Below, one piece after another: positions 1 through 12,720 of a DNA stretch of 64,000 bases. The DNA is taken from the NCBI GenBank assembly GCA_034670405.1, contig JAXDDX010000018.1, positions 1,922,501-1,986,500 on the forward strand. Direction: 5' to 3'. Every line of letters starts with the position of its first letter. Position 1 is the stretch's first letter. A program made the position numbers and the translations under genes. The notes below the pieces were generated by a model. It had not been told where the DNA came from, searched no databases, and saw only the letters and a program-made list of their open reading frames with translations. The stretch comes from Hoplostethus atlanticus (taxonomy: Eukaryota; Chordata; Actinopteri; Trachichthyiformes; Trachichthyidae).

Positions 1-3000
1 CCAAATAAGTCCTTGCAATCCTTGCAAGGTTTACAGTGTATTGATACTGCAGCCTGCACCTGCAGCCTGAGGTATGCAACCAGAAACATCAAGAAACAAA
101 AGAAAGAAAGCTTAGCTGACTGAGGCTATAGGGGTGGAACGTATTTAAACACACAAAGAATAAAAATATTGTGTACAATAGCGTATAGATTACAGATCAC
201 CAACAAGCCCCTATATATCAATGGCAGCCTTGCATTGTATCAAGAACTTTATTATCAGACTGATACTACTTAGTGTGTACTATGAATTTACATCTTCTGA
301 ATGTACATTACATCCTAGATTTCAGTCAGGCTAAAAAGTAAGGTGAACTCTATTCTGCAAACAAAAAGGTGGGTAAACTGAGCTCATGTATTCATGTCCC
401 TGGTGATGCTAGTGAAGGAACTGGCTCAGTTGGGTTTGGCTACATCAGGTGCTTCGGAAAGAAGATGCTGCATGAACATTGGAGTCCTGCAACTGGGGAA
501 AATCCTCGTAGGAGCACTCCCAATTACTGTAAGCCTCTTAAATGGATGGAGCAAAGTATTCCATTTGTTTGTTCAGCGGCTCAGGTGGAAGATGTACAGT
601 AATAGCCACAATCAGTAGGAGATATTTGCTGGATGATTCTGTCGTTCAGAAGAGATTTCTGCTTTAACTATCAGCTTATGTGAAGATTGAGAAAGGCTCT
701 TGTGCTCTTTTTGAAAACATTCTTCTTGTGTAAACATTCACTCCACATATTGAGTTTTTCAAGCTTCAAGCTTTAAAAGCATCTTTATGTTCTAAATCTT
801 GTCAGTACATCTGTCCAAACCGACGGTTTGAGATATTCTAATAAAAGAAATCCCTAAATACCATGCAAGAATAAATCTGGCTTCGTTGGATCTTAAAATG
901 GTGCAGAAGTAGAATTATTTCAACAAATATCAGCCCAATAATCAGTCTGTAATTAAGCCAATGGAGTATCTGCAAACTGTAATTACGTTGTTGGTATTAA
1001 TGAACACAGTAAGGGGAGTCTGACAGAAGCTAGTCCGTGCCCACGGCCTGGGCTTTTGTCTCAAACACAGGAATGGCATGTCATTAGAGGTGGTGATGAG
1101 ATTCCTCACTCTGACCCCAACACCCTCTCTACCAAATCAAACCCCTGAAATTATCTCTACAGGAAATGCTTTGCTCACCAGCAAAAAATGTCTGTGTGTG
1201 TGTGTTTGTTCTGGCCATATTCTGGAAACTATTTTTTAGACAATAAAAATAGCGCAGGACACCCTGGAGGACTATTTTGTGAATGCTATGGAGGTGAAAG
1301 GGACCACCAGTGGGTGACCTATTTTCTGAGCCAGCCTTACACTGCTATTCCACAAAGAGGGGCTCGCACAAAAGACTGATGAGAGGGAGGAAGGGAAGGG
1401 AGGCAAGAGGGCAGGGTCAGATGAGCTGCAGCCAAAGAGAAAAACACATAGCTTTTCATCAGCCAGCTGAGAAGGAAGTAATTCACAGCTCCGTTGACAC
1501 AATGTGAGCATGAATGTGCGTGTTGGGTGTGAGATGCCGTCACGCTGGGGCTGCCAGGCAGGTGAGGAAGGGAAAGAAACACCACTTTTCCCCAACTATC
1601 AACCAGCTCAGGATAGAAAACGGGGCTGAGGAGGCATGGTGACGGGGAAAAAAGGAATCCAAACAGACGACAACAAGGCGACTGAAAACAGACTCATTTA
1701 TGCTACTGCAGTCACACCCCATCACGATTTGATTTGATTCCAACAGCTCATCTGATATTCTCCGCCTCTCTTTAATGTTTTCACAAAAACACAAATCAGC
1801 TCTGATGCTACGTTAATGATGGCCATGCACCCCTGCCTTTCCACTTACAGTGTCCCTACGGTTGCTGTGCAGAACACTCCACCTCTTTTTCCCCTCTTTC
1901 TCTCTCCCTTCCTAAGTGCTGAATCTATCTTCCCCTCCCTGCCATTGTCATGACACCCCCAATAGACCCACTGGCTTGGAAGTTAGTTGCGGGCAAAGTT
2001 GTGGTGAGAGATTAACTTTGCAGGATTAGGTGGGTTAATTAATAGATGGCTGCTGCTCATTGTTTTGTGCTCACGCTGTAAGAAGCCACCCAAGAGAAGC
2101 GCTGCAGCATTAAATCAATTTCATGGCCCTTTTATTACTGAGGAGATAAAGCCAATATTTAGCTTTCAATTCTTCACAATTATTGGGCCCCTGCTTTGCC
2201 ACTTGAGTGGCTGCGCTTGGCTGGGGACAAGGACACATCTGTTTATGGGCTGTAGAGGCCCGGGGGCCTTGGTGTCCGGACTCTGGGGAACTGTCCTCAG
2301 CTCTCTCTCCTCACGCCTGTAGCACAGAAATTCAGTCTTCTTCAGGAGTACACAGAGAAAGGGAGGAGGATGAGACTTGCACTCAAAGCACTGTAGCACA
2401 CGTTACAGACAGATTTAAACCTTTCTTCAAGCAAAGGAATACAATCCTCTACATCGTCTTTTCTCAGCACAAATTTGATGAAAATATTTCTATGCCTAAC
2501 TCTAAATTTCAACAGAAAAAGATGCTTCGTATTTCCAGTCTGAGGTTTTTCTTTGTGGTGGCTCTCTACCCTCTGCGCTAAGAGCTGTGAATCAATCTGT
2601 GTTCTATATATAGCCTGGCTTACCCGCCATAACTCCACATAATTCCACAACACTTGTTTTGTGATCCATCAATCTCCAAGTCCATCAATCACCGAGTTGC
2701 AATACTGCTCATTCATGTAAGAGTTAAGTTGATTACGACTGGAATAAATGAAGCCATAGTTCTCTGTTTTAAAAGCAGGCACCTGAAGAAGGCCTGGAAA
2801 CTGCAGCTTGAAGGTAGGAGCTCAAACCCCACTATCTGAGTGGGAGCCAGCATGCTATTTGCATGATTTATTTATCTTGAAACCCAAATTGGACAGGTGG
2901 GATATAAGGATATGTGTCCCACACTGCCATCACTCTGAAGTGGGTGCATAATAGGTAATTGTCTAGGTACAATCTGAGCCCCATATTTTTCACAGTGAAA

Positions 3001-3835
3001 CTTGTAGACTACGCCTTGGTAGGTGAAACTTGTGCAAGGGATGGGTGCTTATGTAGAAATACATAACGAAACAAGACGAAAGTCCAGAATAGGCTGTAAC
3101 AAGCCCCCTTTCTTTGGAACGAGACAATGCTGGGAATAAAAACCGTGCTGAATTTCTTCTCTTGGTACTAGTCCTATGGCTGCTTTGCTCAGAGAGAGGA
3201 GAATTCATTCTCTAATACTTGAGCCTCCACGATGAGATAGCTAACCAACAGGCTAGGAAAGAATAAGCTAGGTAGCCAGCAATGGGGAGCCCATCTCAGC
3301 ATGTTAGCTCCTCTAGAAATCACGTTCGGTGACACTTACCTTGATGATTCATCTGCAGTTTTAACAGTTAAGTGGAAAAAGTAGTATTCAGAGGTGTGCT
3401 GAAGAACTAGTGAAATTCATGGGGAAGAAAGCGAGAATGTTGTCACTGTGGGCTGCATATGGTTGTAAAAGTGGCAGGGACCCCCTCCCCTAGTCACACT
3501 GTGACTGGGCTGTCTCAGACAGATCTGGTGTTGTTGGAGCTTCCATGGCCTGGTCACATCAGAAGTCGTTTCCCTTTGCGTGATACCGAACCCCGTTTGA
3601 AGGGGAACTACTCTATTTTACAGGCAGTTTTAGACCAACTCCAGTAAATGCACCACAACTGGACTTGGTCTTGATTGGCTCCCCTCACTAAAACATTTTC
3701 CTAGTTTTTGCCATGATACCGATGCAGATTTTGATCATAATGTTGTCAGTTACTTCACTGTAGAGCTCTACATACCCCTAAGTTTGTAGGGAGTGTTGCT
3801 ATCCAATACAAACCAACGGGCCCCCACTTAGATTT

Positions 3836-4215
3836 AATAACTGGTTACACCCCCTTTAGCAGTGATACTGCAGCCCACACTTCCTGTAATAAGTGATTAG
3901 TCTCTCCCAGCACTATGGAAGACTTCTGACTGTGGAATGCAATGTTTGGTTTTTCAAGACATACCGGGGCCCACGTTGGTCTGTACATGGAACATTGCTC
4001 CCGCACTCTTGAGAATCATCCCAGAGTTTTTAGCAAACTTGAGGTGAGCCTTCATGTTTTTCTTAGTGACCAATGATTTCTGTTTTGCTATTCTGCCATG
4101 AATCACATTTTCCCCTGGTGTCTTTCTGATGATGGAGCTGTAAACACTGAGTGTAGCCGAGGAAAGATAGGCCTGCAGATTGCTGGATGTTGTGCACTTG
4201 TGTTGAATAAAAAGC
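3836..4215 (-). mobile_element. Tc1-like transposase relic, internally deleted
   Basis: The minus strand reads as a decayed Tc1/mariner transposase. Around 4100-4030 it gives HGRIAKQKSLVTKKNMK followed by AHLKFAKNSG, which matches the segment just before the catalytic core of fish Tc1-like transposases. Near 3860-3838 it gives ITAKGGVTSY, which matches the usual C-terminal AAKGGATSY. In between, only a piece around the GMS*KTKHCIPQ region remains, so most of the DDE catalytic core is deleted. Stops and frame breaks show it is dead. The family assignment is from recognised sequence pattern, not from a search. No clear terminal inverted repeats were found next to it. Confidence 0.8.
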
Positions 4216-5319
4216 TTGCAAATACATTAAATGCATGCACGTAATAAGCTAGAACCAGTGTATCTGCACCAAGCCCTTCTCTAAGACGTGGTATCAGAGA
4301 GCTCTATTTTCGTGATGAAACATGGTGGATGGTGGGGCATTGTGCCAGCGAAGTGGCATTTTCATCAGCTGCACACCATTTTTTTTCTGGCCTGTGCCCG
4401 TTTGGTATTTTGGTGACTCGCCATGAGCCTGGATAAGTGGGAGGAGACGGGGGTGTATCAGTAACGATCAAGCTGCACAGTGCAATTTTGGTGTCAAGGA
4501 TTACGGGGATTTGTGCTTGTGTCGCTTGCCTGCTCAGACCACGTCAAAAGCGTGTGCAAGTGTATTCTATGCCATTTTCCTGGCTTCAACAAGAGATGCA
4601 CGCATTAATAGATCCTATTCAAATGCTTACCAAACCGTTTTGTGGAAGATATATTGCCGAATTTGACTTTGATATAAATCCCTCTATAAGTCCTTCTATA
4701 AACTGGTACGGCCTACAAACATATCTAACCAAATTCCACGTGAAAAAATTGCAAAAATGGAAAAATCATACAAGGAATGCACACTTTTTTTCACTGCGCT
4801 GTATCTCAGTAAGGAGGATATGCCTACAGCAGCAGGGATAAGTCTGTTGATAAGTCATACCAGATGCTATGGAGCACTGAAGCACACTGCCTCCTTCTCA
4901 CAGGAGGAGGGAGGTTCAGTGGGGGAGATGGAAAACTGACTCCACTCCACATTCACCTTCACCGATACCCTTTGATAAGATGTAGAGAAACAAACAGAAA
5001 CAAACAGACAGAAAAAAAACAAAGTGACAAAAGGGAGAGCCATCTACGAGACATCTTTTCATCTCCAGACTGACAAGTGTCCAATTGTAGTCATCCTACA
5101 GCGCTACTTTGTTGTTGATGTTGAAAGCAACTCCTGGTTGTTATCAAAGGCATGAATCACAGAGCTGGTGAGAGCCAGGTGGCTTTCACATGAACTGCTG
5201 CACACATGTTCATGTCTCACCTCGCATCTGATTGCATACATGCTTCTGATCAATGGAGACCAACATGCAGAGATTTCCCTCACAAAAAATAAGCGGGAAT
5301 GAGAGACAGTAAGGATGGG

Positions 5320-5346
5320 GAGAGAGAGAGAGAGAGAGAGAGAGAG
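5320..5346. repeat. (AG)n microsatellite
   Basis: An uninterrupted AG dinucleotide run of about 13 units, visible directly. Confidence 0.95.
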
Positions 5347-5685
5347 TATGTACTGTAATGTGAATGGGCAGATGGTAAGAGCCGTGTGGTTGAACATTAA
5401 TCAAATATATGACTGCAAGAGATGTAGTAATCCACTTTACCTAAACTAGAGAATATTATGAATACTATATATTACTGAAAGGTAAGTCGGAGTCTGCTAC
5501 TACTAAAAGACTCCTTTCAGCAGTAACAGGAAGTGTCATTAAAGGCGGCTAACAAGTGTTTCAGTGCTGCCTCTGTGGGAAAAACAACTGCTTGGAAATA
5601 CTATACACAGTATAGTATACACAATACTATACACAGCAACACTCTTGGTCAAGGTATTACAACAGATAGCTAAGACAGCTATGGT

Positions 5686-5809
5686 TACATTACAGACATT
5701 TAGCAGACGCTTTTATCCAAAAAGACTCATAACACACATTGACACTACGTGGGGATCAAACCTACAACCCTGAGACTGAGACTGCTCTACCGACTGAGCT
5801 GTCCAGGCT
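5686..5809 (-). mobile_element. tRNA-derived SINE with L2-type 3' tail
   Basis: On the minus strand the element starts with a tRNA-like head. An A-box-like CAGCTCAGTCGGTAGAGC is followed about 30 nt later by a B-box-like GGTTTGATCCC. It ends with TTGGATAAAAGCGTCTGC, TAAATG and TGTAATG. The CTTTTTGGATAAAAGC piece is the GGATA-loop stem recognised by L2-clade (UnaL2-type) reverse transcriptases, and the TGTAA tail is the matching end. This makes it a short SINE mobilised in trans by an L2 LINE, typical of teleosts. It lies in the msi2 intron in the same orientation as msi2. It is not a functional tRNA: the acceptor stem and full cloverleaf are missing. Confidence 0.85.
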
Positions 5810-7059
5810 GGAAAGCATGATAACCCAACAACATCAATCAATTGTTGTAGAATACATGTAACTTAGCATCACATGTATACAGTAACTGTTGACATCAACT
5901 AGCCTGACTGCATGGCTCTTCCCCTTGCTATGAAGAACACAGCAGCAGCTCCGTCAAGCCAGAATAAGACTGGAGGTTAGGTGATTTTGCCTTGAAAATC
6001 AAATCCTGAACTTGAAAAAACAAAAACAATTATTGAAGTGAACAGAGCTAACTACTGAAAAATCTATTCACTACAGATTAAACATTAAACATAATTCTTT
6101 ATTTTCACTTTGATATTTTGTATAACTAAAAAAAACATTGCAATTTTGGGGTTTGTCACTTTTACTTTGAAAATAAAGCTATATCAGTTAACACAGAACC
6201 CTGTCTAGCAGTTTTGCTACAATACTAATAATAATCTAATAACAACTCATGGGTCAATTTCCTAGTCACACATTTTTAATTGGGAGATTTAAACTGAGAA
6301 AATCTGTATCTTCATCTACAGTATGCTCATTAGTAAATCAACAACATAACGTTTGCTGTCTCATTGGGTTAGCTCAGGATTTGTAGTTAACCATGTCTCC
6401 GGATGGTAATTTGATGGCCAACTGGCTATCTGAGCACATAACGACAACGTAGTGAGTTGCAGAAATGGGGAGTATAGATAGTAGAATTACTATCATAGGA
6501 CATAAGATAAGCCTTAAAATCACCAAGTCTGAATTGGTTACTTTGCTGCCATGTAATGTGTTAGCTGGGTCTCTTTTTTATGTTTTTGGTTCCTCCTTGG
6601 GCTGCTCTGCTATCCAAATTATCCATCAACCATCAAACTCTGTTAGAGGTTAGGGCTTACTTGAGTGTCAGTCCAGTCCAAAGTATCCATGAGAACTGTG
6701 ACTGACCTGTCACAGCCAGACTCATACTGAGGGAAACAGTCTCTTTGTCTGCTAACAAGCTAGTAGTGCTCCAAGTAAATCAGATGGGGCCAACAGGTGG
6801 GAACATATTGTCACTCCACCACCATGCCTCTCAGCCCCTGTACCAGTGGGGTTCAAATCCAGTACTCGGGGTTCAGAGTGCTGCTGGTTTTCTATCTTAC
6901 AAGGTAATTCACCTGGCATCCCATCCCAGGTCTAAATCAGTCTGTGATTAGACCACTGACCTTTACAGTAGGCTCAAAGACTTATCAATTAATCAATTAT
7001 TGCTTGTTGATGTGATCATATCTGCCTACAAAGGTGCACTATGTGTATGTGTGTCTGTT

Positions 7060-7062
<3 letters not shown>

Positions 7063-7093
<31 letters not shown>
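7063..7093. repeat. (TG)n microsatellite
   Basis: A TG run of about 15 units preceded by imperfect TGTTTG units. Seen directly. Confidence 0.95.
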
Positions 7094-7095
<2 letters not shown>

Positions 7096-7499
7096 TCCCT
7101 TGAGCAGTGGCTCTTCAGTATGTAATAAAAAACCATTTGGTACACTGATCCTTTGCCATTAAGACTTCATGGCTTCTGATTTGAGAGCGAGAAAGTCAAT
7201 TACAGAAATGAAGTGAGCCCAGAGCCCAGAAAAGCATGGCTTTATGGTGGTAATTGCACAGGTATCATATATCGTACCTTCACAATGATGAAGCCAGGAA
7301 GGAGAAATATTGGTAAAACTCCAACTGGGTAACTTCTCCTCAGAAGAACACATAAGTAAAAACTACCAAGCAGCAGCTGAAAAGGAGAGTTGCTATGCCA
7401 TCTCATGAGCCATAATCCTGTATTACAGTGTGTGCATTGAAAAGGCAATGTACTGCAGATGATACACAAGGTCAGCACATGTTACTTTGTCATTGTTAA

Positions 7500-7735
7500 A
7501 TGTGCTGCTTTATTGATTCCTGCAGGGAAATTGTGTTTTCACCTGCCCCTCTCCACAGGGTCCAGAGCAGGGTCAGCTACAGAACAGCACCCCTGATCCT
7601 GGCAAGGATTGAGTGTGTTGCTCAAGGACACTTCAACAGGGTAGATGCTTTCTGACAAGTGGGCTTGACTCAGGGTCCTCCAGTTGAAGTTGTCTCTCTA
7701 CTTACTACGGCATCTTGCGTAGTTGGGAGTACTAC
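7500..7735 (-). mobile_element. LINE/SINE 3'-end fragment
   Basis: Read on the minus strand, the segment contains GTGTCCTTGAGCAACACACT and ends with TTTCCCTGCAGGAATCAATAAAG. The latter is the GGGATCAATAAAG-type end seen on many teleost non-LTR elements. Related ends occur at 8888-9090 and 18220-18300. No coding region is attached, so it is probably a 5'-truncated LINE or a SINE using that tail. The exact family cannot be named from sequence alone. Confidence 0.6.
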
Positions 7736-8249
7736 AGAAAATAAGGTTGAGAACTGAACTGATATTTTATCCATGTCAATTCCTTTACAATTCCATAACA
7801 ATCTGATTCCTGAATGATTGTACATATTTGTAGACCTTTATAGCACTTAGAAAATAAGCATGTAAGTAAATTAATTGAAGTTCTACTACAATCCCAAATT
7901 ACAATGAGTAAAAAACATATTAACTCTTCGATGCTGTTTTATTACTCACAACACCCTTAACTCCAGTGAGTGACTATGAGGATGTGTTGGAGTGAACTCA
8001 AGGGAAGCAGTTTGTTTCAGCCCTCTGTGACATGGGAGCAGTTTCCTTTTAGTTGAAGCGCACAGCGACAAAGAGAACAAACTCGACTTTTTATCGAAGT
8101 GCAGACACAGTTTCGATCTCTTCTTTCTATCCGTTTGCTACGCTGGCTCTTCTGCTGTGCACTTCAGCTACAAGGAAACTGCTCCTATGAAGAAAGAAGT
8201 GAACACACTTCACACTCCCCCCTGAGCCTCCATATGTCTCTCAGTCGTT

Positions 8250-8276
8250 CACACACACACACACACACACACACAC
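8250..8276. repeat. (CA)n microsatellite
   Basis: A run of about 13 CA units, seen directly. Confidence 0.95.
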
Positions 8277-8887
8277 CAGAAGAAGGAGGAAGAGTGGGAG
8301 AGTGAGACACTTATGGACGGTATTAAAAATTGTGCATTTTGTTCTATTAAAAAAAAACATATTAAAAGAAACATTGGAGCCAGTTCCTCTCTAGAACAGG
8401 GTATTGTTTCCAAGACAGGTTAGGAAGGTGAATTACATAGCGCCAGACGGAGAATATAGAGATGTCTGACCTTGCAGTGGTGCTTATGTAATGGTCTGTT
8501 TCAGCACATTTAAGCGCGGTGCTCCTTTCCAACCTAGGATCAGTGAAGGCAACGTGTCTGATCTGGCGTCGGGTCTGACACTCAGAGAGTACTAAGGGGT
8601 CCTGTGAGTTCCTGGTGAATCGGTTGTTGTGGCCCTGCCTGTGCGGTCCCCCTGGAGCCAATCATATTAATTAGACTAGACTACCTAAGCCTCCTCTCAT
8701 TAGTGTCTGAATAAACAGCCTTAATTCTTTATGCATTTTAATGCCCATCTCCCAGTGTCGGGGGTGGCGGTGGAGGGGAACGATCAAAGATGAAGGGGAG
8801 TAATTTGAGATTTGCTGAAATGAAAGTGAGCACATTAAGTGTCATTTCACCATCCGAGTTAAAATGTGTGTGTTTGTATGGATTTGC

Positions 8888-9090
8888 ATCTAGGTAGGTA
8901 GGTAGGTAGGTACTTTATTAATCCCCGGGGGGAAATTTCTGTTACAGCAGCCAGACATAGAGGAACACCAAGAAATAAATCTACAATGGAAATAATAAAA
9001 ATAACAATAACGAATAAAAAATATAAGAAGCTATATAAGTACAAGTACAAAAATTGTGCAAATACAAAAAAATATGGAAATAGTGTAAAA
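8888..9090 (-). mobile_element. LINE 3' tail ending in tetranucleotide repeat
   Basis: On the minus strand an A/T-rich 3'UTR-like stretch leads into AATTTCCCCCCGGGGATTAA and TAAAGTACC, then an (ACCT)n tail (8891-8912 on the plus strand as TAGG repeats). A GGGATYAATAAAG end followed by a tetranucleotide array is a common 3' terminus of teleost non-LTR retrotransposons. Only the 3' end is present, as expected of a 5'-truncated insertion. Confidence 0.6.
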
Positions 9091-9495
9091 GACAATTTTT
9101 AATGGGGAAAAAAAGAAAACTCTATGAGTGTGTTGTACTGAAAGAAGAACAATCGAACTACAGAAGTTAGTAGGGTGGAGGAAAGGTGAAATGTATCCTC
9201 TCCCAAACAGTGATTTTGAGTTGAACTTGGTCTTGCAGGAATGATCAATTTAAAATGACTAATCAAATGGCACACGTAGGAATACAGTCTCCAGCACACA
9301 CGTCAGAGTAGAGGTTCATAATGTTTCACCTCACATTCCCCTTACATTTTAAACATGCACAAGTGGGGTTAAGTGGGGTTGAACAGTGCACTACCCGCCA
9401 AAAATAGCACTACAACACTGGCTGCTAGTGGACCATAAACAATGCATCTCTGTGACATAGAGGTATACAGAGGACTGTGTGCTATGATATGCTAC

Positions 9496-9499
<4 letters not shown>

Positions 9500-9532
<33 letters not shown>
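9500..9532. repeat. (TG)n microsatellite
   Basis: About 16 perfect GT units. Confidence 0.95.
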
Positions 9533-9536
<4 letters not shown>

Positions 9537-10190
9537 GTCCATGCAGTAGGGGAAAGAGAGAGTAGCTGAGAGCTACTGGAGAGCTATTAGCACAGACCGC
9601 AGGAGGGAGGCATGAAGGGACGGAGGGAAGGGAGGAGGCAGCTGGGTAAAGGCCCAGCAAGTACCCTACTCGCTGGGCCTGGAGCTCTCAAACAGTGGGT
9701 GGCATCAAAACAACAGTCAGTAGACACAGGGCACAGCCTCTTAGACACACATAGTCCTCTGCCTTCTGCCATGTCTCTGTTCCTTTCTTTTCTCCTCCCG
9801 GTCTCCAGTGGCGTCCAGAGGTGGCAGATATATATGAGACAGGGCAGCTGAGGTTCCATTTCCAGACCAGCAGCTCAATAGTCAAGACGTAATGAGCTTT
9901 AGCGTTGCCACTCTGCCTGCTACAGCAGCTCATCTTCCCCACCACAGGCACCTAGACTCTGGGCTCTATGGTGGGCTGTCTGTTTGCTTGTATGTGTGTG
10001 GAGCTGTCTACTGCTCCGAGGGTGAGTTAAGACTTGGGGGAGAATGAGTTGAGCCTCCCCCTCCTTTAAGGACAGAGCCAGCCTTACAGCTTTGCCCGTG
10101 CCACAGTGCCAGAGCTAGTCGAGAACAGACAGGTGCGCGCACACACAGGGAGCTACACGTGCATGTGCACGACTTGATTTGTGCACTCGT

Positions 10191-10191
10191 G

Positions 10192-10222
<31 letters not shown>
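10191..10222. repeat. (CA)n microsatellite
   Basis: CA run with a few interruptions (ACAAACACACAAAAC) at its right end. Confidence 0.93.
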
Positions 10223-10531
10223 AAAACCACATCACCAAACAATAACAGACAAATCACTGAGCCTACTGTAAATGGCTCGGGGCCACGGTAGTAGAGGGCT
10301 ACTATCCATCACCATGTCCACACTGTAGTGTCTCTCTCTGACAGCAGATCACTTGTACATAGAGCTGATTTAGGAGCAGTTAATGGAGCTGCTCTGAGAG
10401 TAGTCTTGCTCTATGACTGTGTACGTAGACGTAGACAGGGCCTGACATACAGTGCTGTCCACCGACGTCAGAGCGGCACACTCACTGCTGTCAGTGCGAA
10501 CAGAGTCATGGCCTGGCGGGCTCAGTGGGTT

Positions 10532-10540
10532 TGTGTGTAT

Positions 10541-10571
<31 letters not shown>

Positions 10572-10599
10572 AGATGGTGTTTGGGTGTGTGTGTGTGTG
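10532..10599. repeat. Compound (TG)n array
   Basis: TG-rich tract of two runs (10532-10571 and 10584-10599) split by GAGATGGTGTTTGGG. It abuts the left border of a local duplication (copy A). Confidence 0.9.
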
Positions 10600-10715
10600 C
10601 TCAGAGGGCATGGCTCTGGAGGCACTGAGTCACAGAGGAAGACAAGAGAGCAGAGAGAGGCTCCTGGTAAGTCCCTCTACCTCCGCCCCTTTCCCCTCAT
10701 ACACAGCTTTTTGTG
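10600..10715. repeat. Local duplication, copy A
   Basis: This block starts CTCAGAGGGCATGGCTCTGG and ends CTCATACACAGCT. It closely matches copy B at 14152-14255. Shared pieces include GAGTCACAGAGGAAGACA, GAGAGCAGAG and TAAGTCCCTC. The copies are in the same orientation about 3.55 kb apart, with roughly 85 percent identity by eye and one short gap. Each is followed by a TG-rich tract. It has no open reading frame and no transposon terminus, so it looks like an old local or segmental duplication, possibly of a noncoding element. Confidence 0.8.
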
Positions 10716-11254
10716 TAAGTGCGTGTGCGCATGTGTGTGAGAGAGATGCATTGTATGTGCGTACGCATGGTTGTGCATGTGTATGTGATCACGATGGTCC
10801 TCGTCAGGCCCTATTTTAAGGCCTGTGACTCATGGAGGGCCCTGGCCTCCACAGGCCCAATGGGCTAATGATCAGCCTTGGCAATTAAAGCCAATCTGTG
10901 AGTCAGTGTGGCATCAGGAGGGCCATCTGCTTCCAGCCCTGTAGCACTCACTCTGGCCTGTGAGACCACTTGCTTGGGTCACAGCTCACCCAGCTTGTAG
11001 AGAGACGGTCGCAGGATCTGAAGAACAATCTGCTGTGTAACTCTAATTTAATAGAAACCGGCTCTACCAATAGTGCTATTCTGTGTGCCACTGCTACGTC
11101 TCCTGAGTGCAGTAAAAAAATAAACAATGGTATGTGTCTTATGGAGCACACGGCTGTTGTGGCGGACACCCACGACTCACAGGTTAAAAACTCACCAGCC
11201 TCTTAGCTGCACAGGCCAACTCAAAAAGAGAGGTTGTACTGGCCATTCATAGTG

Positions 11255-11480
11255 GAGCAGACATAGTGGAAAAGATAGGGTGTCTGAACACCCAGAGAGC
11301 CCTGGAACTGCTGATGATGGCTGAACTTGGCTCCCCAATCAATATCATCATCCACACAGGAATTAGTGACCCGAAGAAGAGAGTGTCTGACTCATTCAGC
11401 AGAATGTCTGAGAAGGCCTCCTCCACCTCTATACAACAGACTTTAATCTTGACAAGATTGGCCCAACACACTACCTGGGA
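11255..11480 (+). pseudogene. Possible LINE ORF1 esterase-like relic
   Basis: The plus frame through this stretch reads ELGSPINIIIHTGISDPKKR then VSDSFSRMSEKASST. The IHTGISD piece resembles the HxGTND block of SGNH-hydrolase-like domains carried by ORF1 of some L2/CR1-type LINEs. The key Thr and Asn are replaced by Ile and Ser here. The flanks are not clearly coding. This is a weak resemblance from memory of the motif; chance is a real alternative. Confidence 0.25.
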
Positions 11481-12720
11481 TTTGGCTGTCTCTACGTCAA
11501 TGTTAACTTATGTAAGAGGAGATGACAGAGGACGGACAGACCATGTCTTGCAGGAACTCCAGACCAGCCCATTCTCATGGCCTCATGGATCTACACAGAG
11601 GATTGGACACCTCAGCCTTGGTCACTTTATGCGTCCTGGACCACCAACCTAACTGAGGCTGCCTCAGCTTCAAAACTTCAGAGCTCTATAATGCATGCCA
11701 GCACCTTTCTTCCCCCAGCAGCAGACCCTCCACTGCAGGGGCTCTACCCTGGGCGGCTGACTTATGCTTTGGCTGTGAAAGGTGTTTCAGACCCACGCCT
11801 TGAAGTGATGTCAGTGGCATTTATCATATGCTTGGTTGACTCTGCCCCCGTTTTATGAGGGCATGCAGCCCACAATAGCAGTCGCTATCATGTCCAATGC
11901 ACAGGTCAGCAGCTCTCTATCCATATATCCCACTTGCTGAGAGGACAGCTGCTCCCTGTCCTTACATATCCTTTGTTTAGAGGAAAGCATGCCCCTGTCC
12001 AAGCATCCCATGTACATAAGTACACTGTTATATCAAAATCAGAATCAAAACAGTTGGTGGTTTAGTGTAATCCTTTTTCAAATAGGTTCTCGTCCAGCTT
12101 CTTCTTAAGAGGCCTAGTCTGGAGCCCTCCATCCTCAGTAGCTACAGACCTGAGACCAGCGGCCATTTGATCTCGGAGCCAATGAAGAACTGATCAATTG
12201 TTGATGGCTAATGACTATGTTCCATGAGAATCAATACGAATGCCATAAAATAATTTATTAAATTTATTGATTTATTATTTTTTTCATATATCCATTTATC
12301 AAACAATTTACAATTGAACACTGTGTATCTTTCTAAATAATATCTACATGTACAATACAACACAATGACTCAGTAAATTTACAACTGAACACACAAGATA
12401 TGTTTTTCACTGTTAATCTGAAAATGTACAATAGAATACACAATGCATCCTTCACAAATATTTTTTATTAATCACATTTTTTTAATTCTTCTTATTCTCG
12501 TTCAATGTCAGAGGCAGAAGCTTTGACAAGATCCAGGTACAAGCTTTTGGGGATCACAGTTCAAATTGACAATGGGGATGTTAGTGGCCAAATGCAGAAA
12601 GCAAAGTTTTTAAAAATGTGACTCTTTTTTTTGAACGCTGGCTCTTTTGGATTTGTTCCATAGAAAGAACTATGGAAACAGAACATAACTTAGAGGTGCT
12701 GGGAGCTATGTGCTGAATCC

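Noticed and set aside
4437..4841. 134-aa plus-strand open frame
   Set aside because: No family resemblance, no splice or promoter context, and the length is possible by chance in A/T-rich sequence of this size.
6835..6935. GGTTCAAATCC, a tRNA B-box-like motif, followed by GTGCTGCTGGTTTTC
   Set aside because: No A box at the right distance and no cloverleaf. It may belong to a dispersed teleost repeat, but I cannot define its borders.
10328..10819. 163-aa plus-strand open frame
   Set aside because: Runs through TG repeats (Cys-Val repeat) and a duplicated noncoding block.
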